From: Desulfobacterales bacterium
Lineage (GTDB): Bacteria > Desulfobacterota > DSM-4660 > Desulfatiglandales > Desulfatiglandaceae
DNA length: 9,970 nt
Assembly (NCBI GenBank): GCA_022013615.1
Contig: JAKLQB010000267.1
Coordinates: 1-9,970, forward strand
Reading direction: 5' to 3'
The position numbers and the translations under genes were made by a program. The notes under the pieces were generated by a model. It was not told the DNA's origin and did no database searches. It saw only the letters and a program-made list of their open reading frames with translations. Each line of letters starts with the position of its first letter. The stretch's first letter is position 1. Shown here piece by piece: positions 5,359 to 9,970 of this stretch.

Positions 5359-5386
5359 CCAAACTTGATGGTCTTGTAAAAAGTCC
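5359..5386 (+). repeat. Short copy of the 'cttgatggtctcgtaaaaagtc' repeat
   Basis: ccaaacttgatggtcttg followed by taaaaagtcc matches the left end of the element at 5475-5600 with one internal difference (cttg for ctcg). It lies about 90 bp before that element in the same orientation. Confidence 0.75.
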
Positions 5387-5474
5387 ACATTTTTATTTTT
5401 GACGCCCATAACTATTTGTTATTCCAATATATAAATTGTTATTTTTGTGTATTTTGTGCCTTTTTGCGGCTATA

Positions 5475-5600
5475 TCAAACTTGATGGTCTCGTAAAAAGT
5501 CTGGAATTCGTCATTTTTACAATTTCGCACCCAATGATTTCAATGGGTTATAAGACCAAATTTTTAAGATTTTGACTTTTTACGAATACATCAAACTTAG
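5475..5600. repeat. MITE-like element with terminal inverted repeats
   Basis: The left end AACTTGATGGTCTCGTAAAAAGTC (key parts AACTTGATG and TCGTAAAAAGTC, up to 5501) is matched inverted at the right end by GACTTTTTACGA (5574-5585) and CATCAAACTT (5589-5598). Between them lies an imperfect palindrome ACCCA..TGA-tt-TCA..TGGGT (5529-5548). It has no coding capacity, consistent with a non-autonomous element or REP-type repeat. Confidence 0.75.
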
Positions 5601-5608
5601 CTTGATTG

Positions 5609-5614
5609 TATAAT
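5609..5614 (+). promoter_or_regulatory. Possible -10 box upstream of the sensor kinase
   Basis: A perfect TATAAT lies about 80 bp before the kinase start, just outside the right end of the inverted-repeat element. No good -35 lies at 16-18 bp, so it would need an activator or another sigma factor, if it is used. Confidence 0.3.
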
Positions 5615-5636
5615 AATCTGTTTTTTAAAGCGGCGT

Positions 5637-5675
5637 AGTCCCGATGGCGGGACTGTATAGAATCGCGAAGCGATT
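5637..5675. repeat. Two adjacent perfect hairpins before the sensor kinase start
   Basis: AGTCCCG-atgg-CGGGACT (5637-5654) and AATCGC-gaa-GCGATT (5661-5675), the latter flanked on both sides by gtata. A similar TCCCGC-ctat-AGCGGGA hairpin occurs near 8934-8950. They end 19 bp before the kinase ATG and could affect its leader RNA or simply be dispersed repeats. Confidence 0.6.
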
Positions 5676-5693
5676 GTATAACTTGACCGAGGC

Positions 5694-7307
5694 ATGAAAA
5701 GAATGGAAAAGCCTTCCCGCTCAAAAAGACGCGTTGAAACGGCACTGGAAGAGTACGAAAAAAGATACCGCCTGCTTGCGGATAATATAAATGATGGCCT
5801 ATACATGCTCGATACTGAGGAAAGATTTACTTTTGTGAATAAAGTCATCGGGCGAAGATCCGGAATTCCTTTTGATAAATTTGTTAGATTACACTACCTC
5901 GACGTTGTCAGTCCAAAAGACCACAAGCGTGTCAAAGCGAATTTTGAAAAGATAATGCGAGGAGAAAATGTCCTTCCATATGAACTGGAATATATCAAGT
6001 CAGATGGAAGCCCTTTGTGTGTGGAGGTTAATACTCAGCCTATCTATGAAAATAGTCAAGTAGTCGGGCTCCAGGGAATCTCACGTAATATTACCGAGCG
6101 GAGGCGAGCGGAAGCAGCGCTTAGACAAGCCCATGAAGAACTTGAAGACCGTGTAAAAGAAAGAACTGCTGAGCTGGAAAGAGTCAATGAAAAGTTGAAG
6201 CGGGAGCTTATTCTTCGAACGCGCGCAGAAGAGGATCTGATAAAAAGTGAAGAGAAACATAGAGAACTTGCTGAACTTCTACCGGAGATTGTTTTTGAAA
6301 CAGATGCTGAAGGCAATATCACCTATACGAACCTCATAGGTTTTGAAAGATTTGGCTATTCTCAGAAAGAGTTTTATGAGGGGTTAAGCCCATTCATCGT
6401 AATAGCGCCTGAAGATCGGGAGAGGCTCAAGAAAAATACTGCCAGACTTATGAAGGGGAAGAAGTTAGGGCCGGGTGAATACCTGGCCCAAAAGAAGGAT
6501 GGTAAAAAATTCCCGGTGATTATCCATAGCAGTGTCATCCTGGATGCTAATAAGCATCCTGTGGGGTTAAGGGGTGTCATGGTAGACATTACCCATCGAA
6601 AGCGAGCCGAAGAAAAAGTCTTAGCCTATCAACAGAAACTGCGGTCTCTGGCATCTGAATTATCATTTACAGAAGAACGCACGCGAAGGCAAACCGCAGT
6701 TGCCTTACATGACGGCATAGGGCAGACCATGGCCTTCGCTAAAATGAAACTGGGAGCCCTCCGAAAACCTGGTTTAGATGCCTCTCTTTTGAAATCCCTT
6801 GATGAAATCCTCGAGCTGCTCAACACGACCATTAAGGATACGCGAGGCCTAATTTCCGAGCTCAGCACACCCGTTCTCTATGAGTTGGGTTTTGTCCCGG
6901 CCATAGAGTGGCTTTGCCAGGAAATGAAGAAAAAGCATGCCATAAAGGTAGCCTTTCATGCCGACAAAAAATCAAAACCACTGGATGATGATGTTGGAGT
7001 CCTTCTGTTTCAAGCTGTGCGCGAATTGTTAGCCAATGTGGCCAGACACGCAGAGGCCCAAGGTGCAAAGGTATCAGTTTATAGAAATAAAGACAGAATT
7101 CGAGTCGAGGTTTCAGATGACGGCATTGGATTTGATAATTCAGAAATTAGTCTTCATGTCGACATGGAGGGAGGATTCGGGCTTTTTAGCATCCGGGAGC
7201 GGTTGGAACCCATTGGTGGCCGGTTGAAGATCGAACCTGAACCTGGAAACGGTACAAAGGTAACCCTCACAGCGCCTCTGAAGAAAGAATCAGGGGCACT
7301 GGAGTAA
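5694..7307 (+). CDS. PAS-PAS sensor histidine kinase, NarL/NarX (HisKA_3) type, cytosolic
   Basis: 537 residues; M4 (5703) is the likelier start because GAGG (5689-5692) is 10 nt from it but 1 nt from M1. Order: PAS domain (about 22-135, ending GLQGISRNITERRRAE), a charged coiled coil (about 136-185), a second PAS (about 186-305, ending VMVDITHRKRAEE), then a HisKA_3 dimerisation helix with phospho-acceptor H339 in ALHDGIGQTMAF, and HATPase_c with an N box (RELLANVARHA, N448), DDGIGFD (475-481) and GGFGLFSIRERL (493-504). There is no membrane segment or signal peptide, so it should sense a cytosolic signal through PAS. Known members autophosphorylate on His and pass phosphate to a NarL-type regulator, here clearly the next gene. 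No motif is missing. The stop codon lies in an 8-bp tandem repeat. Confidence 0.95.
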   Translation: MKRMEKPSRSKRRVETALEEYEKRYRLLADNINDGLYMLDTEERFTFVNKVIGRRSGIPFDKFVRLHYLDVVSPKDHKRVKANFEKIMRGENVLPYELEYIKSDGSPLCVEVNTQPIYENSQVVGLQGISRNITERRRAEAALRQAHEELEDRVKERTAELERVNEKLKRELILRTRAEEDLIKSEEKHRELAELLPEIVFETDAEGNITYTNLIGFERFGYSQKEFYEGLSPFIVIAPEDRERLKKNTARLMKGKKLGPGEYLAQKKDGKKFPVIIHSSVILDANKHPVGLRGVMVDITHRKRAEEKVLAYQQKLRSLASELSFTEERTRRQTAVALHDGIGQTMAFAKMKLGALRKPGLDASLLKSLDEILELLNTTIKDTRGLISELSTPVLYELGFVPAIEWLCQEMKKKHAIKVAFHADKKSKPLDDDVGVLLFQAVRELLANVARHAEAQGAKVSVYRNKDRIRVEVSDDGIGFDNSEISLHVDMEGGFGLFSIRERLEPIGGRLKIEPEPGNGTKVTLTAPLKKESGALE

Positions 7308-7425
7308 TGGAGTAATGGAGCAGATTTTGGATTGCAGGTTTTAGATCGCAGATTTACGAAGCGCACGAGGGTAGATTTTAACCCGCAACTCGGAACATGC
7401 AACGCGTAACAATTTCATTACTCCA
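7300..7425. repeat. Tandem TGGAGTAA repeat and distal inverted copy enclosing the kinase-regulator gap
   Basis: TGGAGTAA occurs twice in tandem (7300-7307, 7308-7315) with a partial third copy; the kinase stop TAA (7305-7307) is part of the first unit. CATTACTCCA at 7416-7425 is the exact inverse of TGGAGTAATG (7300-7309 and 7308-7317). The ends could pair in the mRNA, placing a loop of about 100 nt before the regulator's SD. Confidence 0.7.
7381..7409 (+). repeat. Heptamer array, 4 degenerate units
   Basis: ACCCGCA, ACTCGGA, ACATGCA, ACGCGTA. It lies inside the kinase-regulator intergenic gap, in the same polarity as the other arrays. Confidence 0.75.
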
Positions 7426-7445
7426 ATCTTCCAAGGAGTTTTCAC

Positions 7446-8099
7446 ATGACCATAAGAATTATTGTGGCAGACGACCACCGAATCGTACGCAACGGGCTCC
7501 GAACACTGCTAAACTCTGAACCCGACATAGAAGTCATTGCAGAGGCCGAAAACGGGCGAAAAACCGTTCAGTTAGTTCGGGAACTCATACCAGACGTGGT
7601 TGTCATGGATGTCACAATGCCTGATTTAAACGGCATTGAGGCGACACGTCAAATTCTCGCCGAATTTCCTCAAGTCAAAATCATCGCCCTTTCAATGCAT
7701 CACCACGAACAGTTTGTAACGGGTATGCTTATGGCGGGGGCATCGGGGTATTTGCTCAAGGATTGCTCGGTTGAGGAACTTACCGCTGCAATTCGCGCTG
7801 CAACCAAAGGAGAGGTTTATTTAAGTCCCGGTGTGGCCAACGCGGTTATAAAAAACTACGTTAGTCAATTAAAGAAATCTGAGAAATCCATACCGCCCCT
7901 CCTTACACCAAGGCAGGCTGAAGTACTACAACTGGTGAGCGAAGGCAAGACCTCAAAGCAGATCGCATCAATCATGAATATCAGTGCGAAAACCGTAGAC
8001 ACACATCGCCGGCAAATGATGGCTAAATTGAATGTCAGCAGTATAGCCCAACTCACCAAATACGCCATCCGCTCCGGTTTAACGTCTCTCGACACTTGA
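7446..8099 (+). CDS. NarL/FixJ-family response regulator
   Basis: 217 residues; ATG 7446 is preceded by AAGGAG (7433-7438) at 7 nt. The receiver domain (1-120) has the acidic pair D9/D10, phospho-acceptor D55 in VVVMDVTMPD, switch S83 in IALSMH and K105 in YLLKD. A linker leads to a LuxR-type HTH (about 150-213: LLTPRQAEVLQLVSEGKTSKQIA, recognition helix AKTVDTHRRQMMAKL). Phosphorylated NarL-type regulators dimerise and bind promoter DNA. The cognate kinase is immediately upstream in the same direction, across a 138-bp repeat-bearing gap. A 5'-truncated paralogue lies at 3697-4113. The regulated genes are not evident in this window. Confidence 0.95.
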   Translation: MTIRIIVADDHRIVRNGLRTLLNSEPDIEVIAEAENGRKTVQLVRELIPDVVVMDVTMPDLNGIEATRQILAEFPQVKIIALSMHHHEQFVTGMLMAGASGYLLKDCSVEELTAAIRAATKGEVYLSPGVANAVIKNYVSQLKKSEKSIPPLLTPRQAEVLQLVSEGKTSKQIASIMNISAKTVDTHRRQMMAKLNVSSIAQLTKYAIRSGLTSLDT

Positions 8100-8106
8100 A
8101 ATGCTC

Positions 8107-8126
8107 TGATACTGGATACTGGATAA
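8107..8126. repeat. 'tactggat' repeat, copy 2
   Basis: TGATACTGGATACTGGATAA starts 8 bp after the regulator stop. It matches the copy after the truncated paralogue at 4121-4153. Confidence 0.75.
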
Positions 8127-8605
8127 TAGTTCAGGTACTTCTCTTGACAGGAGTAATATAGGATATCCCCTTTATCACATTTCTTCTTTCTTCACTCCGT
8201 CCCTGTACAAATCCGTCAATTTGTTCTATATTAGACTTCTCAATAAGTTCGGGCATTCCGACTGTTTCCCCCTTTTGCAAAGGGGGATTGAGGCCTGCCC
8301 TTGCGCGACTTAATGGCCATATGTCGCAATCTGACGAAGCATTTATGTCCGATCAGCCACTCTCGCAACGTATCAAAACCCGGTCTGGGCCAGGGGGGAT
8401 TTTTCTGATATTGGCTGGACTTTTTGAGAACTTACTATATTGGCGCTTAAATTCTCCTTTTCTTTTGTTTTGCCATTAAATAGATAGATATCAAAGCAAA
8501 CTTTTTCGATCACCGGGACGAACGATGTATCCTGGGCAGGCGGCCAGGGGAGGTCTTATCTTTGAGCCCGTATTTTACAGGCACCGCAACAAAGGGAGCT
8601 CTGTG
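8127..8605. other. Non-coding repeat region downstream of the regulator
   Basis: About 480 bp with no supported gene. It holds the second copy of the direct repeat (8238-8300) with its C5/G5 hairpin, a GCGAC/GTCGC hairpin containing ATGGCCAT (8305-8327) and a 'ggggggatttttc' block near 8394-8406. The open frame at 8288-8479 runs through these repeats and is not credible. Confidence 0.65.
8238..8300 (+). repeat. Direct repeat flanking the two-component cassette, copy 2
   Basis: tctcaataagttcgggcatt continues to ccga, then CCCCCTTT-TGC-AAAGGGGG (8268-8286) and gattgaggcctgccct. It matches 5077-5138 in the same orientation apart from a few substitutions and a variable stretch before the hairpin. 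Confidence 0.85.
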
Positions 8606-8800
8606 ATGAAAAGTCCTTTTCAAAACACATCTTATCTTGACACCTCAACAGTGGAAGCTGAGGTTTTAGATTGGTACGAGCTGTCGCAGGCAGAACGTTT
8701 TACTGAATCTCAGAAACTATGGGAAGTCTTTGTGCTTCTTGGAGGTGATTATGACCCTGAGCCCGATACCCAAAGTCCTTTCCACATTTTTGAAACATAA
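8606..8800 (+). CDS. Small acidic protein of unknown function
   Basis: 64 residues from ATG 8606, chosen because AAAGGGAG lies 8 nt upstream; the frame is open back to 8525 but without an SD. Seen: VLDWYELSQAERFTESQKLW, a predicted helical W..LS..ERF..S..LW pattern, then EVFVLLGGDYDPEPDTQSPF. From memory, small proteins with the LW..F..LGG..DPEPDTQSPF pattern occur beside nucleotidyltransferase or other toxin-like genes, but I cannot name a family with certainty. No partner gene follows; the next 178 bp are non-coding. It may be an orphaned member of an addiction or defence pair. The protein is soluble, with no signal peptide or membrane segment. Confidence 0.65.
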   Translation: MKSPFQNTSYLDTSTVEAEVLDWYELSQAERFTESQKLWEVFVLLGGDYDPEPDTQSPFHIFET

Positions 8801-8978
8801 GGTAAAAGCTCTCTTGATCGGAGGGCAGGCCTGCATCCTTTAGAGAAAGAGAAGCTGATCGGTACTACTGGAAGCCATTAAGGAAGGAATTAGAGAAATG
8901 GCGATCCACGCGGGACCCGTAACCCGCTTACAGTCCCGCCTATAGCGGGAAACCTGCGAATGCCTACAAATATAGTTG
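8801..8978. other. Short intergenic region with repeat fragments
   Basis: Holds a two-unit heptamer (ACCCGTA, ACCCGCT; 8915-8928) and a TCCCGC-ctat-AGCGGGA hairpin (about 8934-8950). The stretch 8840-8905 reads like coding (LEKEKLIG, then after a frame change VLLEAIKEGIREMA), possibly a decayed gene following 8606-8800, but it is too short to assign. Confidence 0.4.
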
Positions 8979-9383
8979 TTATTTCATCAATAAATTCAAG
9001 AATTCGGTTGGGCTGACGACTTTCTGTCCTTTACAGGTCTTTTTGGGGAAATGTTTTCTGTTGCCGGTGATAAGGACGTCGGCTGTTGATGCCAGGGCAG
9101 CTTCTAGAAATGGTTCATCGCTGCTGTCCGGGAGGTCAAAGGCCTCAGCTAAAGAAGGTGCGTTTATCCCTTTTGAGCGGATGACTTCCAGTATGGTTTG
9201 GACATTTTTCAGGTTTAGATCAAATTTTGGCCTATTTAAAACTTCCAGGTACTCCGCCAGTATATGTTCGTTGATTATGATTTGAATGTCTCCCTGGAGC
9301 ACCAGGCGCATAATCCGTGCAGGCTTGCTGCGCGGTTTTAGAAAGGCGGAGACAAGGACGTTTGTATCGAGGACAATCTTCAA
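8979..9383 (-). CDS. PIN-domain toxin (COG1569-like putative TA toxin)
   Basis: 134 residues, starting at TTG (9383-9381): IVLDTNVLVSAF follows directly, there is no in-frame ATG nearby, and AGGG overlaps the antitoxin stop at suitable distance. PIN features: D6 in VLDTNVLVSAF, E44/E47 in ILAEYLEVL, D86/D89/E90 in LPDSSDEPFLEAAL, then DVLITGNRKHF, where N108 replaces the last Asp, as is common in this subfamily. The RNase role is from family knowledge; the target is unknown. It is second in a minus-strand operon, 5 bp after the Phd-type antitoxin. The rare TTG start may keep toxin level below that of antitoxin. Confidence 0.9.
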   Translation of the reverse strand: MKIVLDTNVLVSAFLKPRSKPARIMRLVLQGDIQIIINEHILAEYLEVLNRPKFDLNLKNVQTILEVIRSKGINAPSLAEAFDLPDSSDEPFLEAALASTADVLITGNRKHFPKKTCKGQKVVSPTEFLNLLMK

Positions 9384-9388
9384 AATCC

Positions 9389-9667
9389 CTACTCTTTTCG
9401 AACAGCGGCAATTTCAGATTGGATTTCGTCTGCGGTTATCCGGTCAGTCCCTTTTATTACCGAAACCTTATGAATATTATCCAGTGCTTTTAAGGCTCTT
9501 GCTCTCTGAATGGCATCAAGTTCTTCTCCCACAGTGTCTTCGTTGACCCCGGTCAGTATGGCGACCGGCCGTCCATTGGCAGTGATAATCACATCTTTTT
9601 CCTGTTTTGCCATTTCCCATACGCGGCCGGGTTTTAGACGCAGGTCCCGAACAGAAACAAATTTCAT
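9389..9667 (-). CDS. Phd/YefM-type antitoxin of the third PIN pair
   Basis: 92 residues from ATG 9667-9665, with AAGGAG (9680-9675) 7 nt upstream. N-terminal MKFVSVRDLRLKPGRVWEMA and then KDVIITANGRPVAILTGV are textbook Phd/YefM: an N-terminal strand and helix followed by the I.T.NG.PVA.L strand pair, forming a DNA-binding dimer. The C-terminal half (about 45-92), rich in E, R and A, is the expected toxin-binding helix region. It is first in the operon and separated from the toxin by 5 bp. Operator candidates upstream are AACTT-tt-AAGTT (9691-9702) and the direct repeats TACAA (9715-9719 and 9726-9730); none is decisive, and I could not fix a promoter. Confidence 0.88.
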   Translation of the reverse strand: MKFVSVRDLRLKPGRVWEMAKQEKDVIITANGRPVAILTGVNEDTVGEELDAIQRARALKALDNIHKVSVIKGTDRITADEIQSEIAAVRKE

Positions 9668-9833
9668 GGTTGGTCTCCTTAGAATGAAGCAACTTTTAAG
9701 TTAATAACAAGGCTACAATTTATCTTACAAAAGGTCAACAATAAAAAACAAGGGGGAGGTCGGGGGGAGCATGGGTGCGAAAAGATCATCGTGCATAACC
9801 CATCCAAAACCTTTGAACCTGGAACCGCTCACT
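9668..9833. other. Intergenic region between ATPase end and third TA operon
   Basis: AT-rich next to the antitoxin, with a TTGACC (minus strand, 9738-9733) as a possible -35 but no good -10 at normal spacing. It is then G-rich (9751-9775). The segment 9776-9833 shows nothing recognisable. Confidence 0.4.
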
Positions 9834-9970
9834 TTAGACTGGCTTTTGAGGTGTCAGGTTCTTCAGGAATTCATCGCACGGAAGGCATAGAACGTTTTTT
9901 ATCTTTAACCGTGCTTTACCCCGATACAAAAGACATAGTTCCGCTTCAGGGTAATCATTCTTAAAGGCCA
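9834..9970 (-). CDS. C-terminus of a second COG1373/DUF4143-type ATPase (rest off right edge)
   Basis: The minus strand from the right edge reads AFKNDYPEAELCLLYRGKAR, then LKIKNVLCLPCDEFLKNLTP and QKPV before TAA (9836-9834), 44 whole codons. The pattern F..DYPEA...LLYRG...LKI.N.LC.P...FL..L.P matches, from memory, the end of COG1373-type ATPases, where a nuclease-like domain closes with such a tail. It corresponds to the part missing from the ATPase at the left edge, so the two cannot be compared directly here. Too little is present to say whether the gene is intact. It reads in the same direction as the third TA operon and ends about 166 bp before that antitoxin. Confidence 0.65.
   Translation of the reverse strand, partial: AFKNDYPEAELCLLYRGKARLKIKNVLCLPCDEFLKNLTPQKPV

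Larger units (their letters stand above)
4988..5693. other. Non-coding region upstream of the sensor kinase
   Basis: About 700 bp without a supported gene. From left to right it holds AT-rich DNA, the direct repeat with a C5/G5 hairpin (5077-5138), a terminator-like stem-loop (5263-5308), a short 'acttgatggtcttgtaaaaagtc' copy (5359-5386), a MITE-like element (5475-5600), a TATAAT (5609-5614) and two perfect hairpins just before the kinase start. Confidence 0.7.

Noticed and set aside
8143..8170. Promoter at TTGACA after the regulator
   Set aside because: TTGACA (8144-8149) has no acceptable -10 at 16-18 bp and no gene follows for 450 bp.
8288..8479. Plus-strand frame of 63 codons
   Set aside because: Runs through the direct repeat and its hairpins; no SD and no family pattern.
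9043..9704. Three plus-strand frames (9043-9285, 9286-9546, 9510-9704)
   Set aside because: All antisense to the third PIN toxin and Phd antitoxin, which have clear motifs and SDs.

Overview
The window looks like an accessory, mobile-DNA-rich stretch of a bacterial chromosome. It combines several toxin-antitoxin (TA) modules, one intact two-component system, gene remnants and many short dispersed repeats. Base composition is moderately AT-rich, start sites mostly carry Shine-Dalgarno sequences, and sigma70-like promoters are visible. Arrays of ACCCGYA/ACTCGYA heptamers, 'tactggat' units, 'cccccttttgcaaaggggg' hairpin repeats and 'cttgatggtctcgtaaaaagtc' elements remind me of sulfate-reducing and related 'deltaproteobacterial' (Desulfobacterota) genomes. 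That placement rests on memory of repeat style and is only tentative.

Left part (1-3703): a COG1373/DUF4143-type ATPase runs off the left edge on the minus strand. Divergent from it is an AbrB-type antitoxin / PIN toxin pair (1260-1890, plus). After about 620 bp of repeat-filled DNA comes a Phd-type antitoxin / PIN toxin pair on the minus strand (2512-3184). Its promoter is bracketed by two inverted AATGTACAA sites. Then comes a decayed HigBA module: higA has an in-frame stop 16 codons before a readable C-terminal tail, and higB survives only as its last 31 codons.

Middle (3697-5693): the higB remnant abuts, at a single junction, the last two thirds of a NarL-type response regulator that is a paralogue of the intact one at 7446-8099. 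A deletion or rearrangement probably removed the start of both genes and whatever lay between them. Next are an orphan HicB-like protein (4338-4640, minus), a 26-codon remnant resembling the end of a BTAD domain, and about 700 bp of non-coding DNA holding repeats, a strong stem-loop with T/A tails and a MITE-like inverted-repeat element.

Two-component system (5694-8099): a soluble PAS-PAS-HisKA_3-HATPase sensor kinase followed by its NarL/FixJ-type response regulator. The 138-bp gap between them holds heptamer repeats bounded by an inverted TGGAGTAATG. The cassette lies between two direct copies of a roughly 62-bp repeat (5077-5138 and 8238-8300). The regulator and the truncated paralogue share near-identical patches separated by clearly diverged ones, which suggests gene conversion.

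Right part (8100-9970): repeat DNA, a small 64-residue protein of unknown role (8606-8800), a third PIN toxin with its Phd-type antitoxin (8979-9667, minus), and at the right edge the last 44 codons of what looks like a second COG1373-type ATPase (9834-9970, minus). The window thus holds three intact PIN toxin-antitoxin pairs, a broken HigBA, an orphan HicB-like gene and two ATPases of a family often found among such modules. I see no CRISPR array, tRNA, rRNA or complete insertion sequence.
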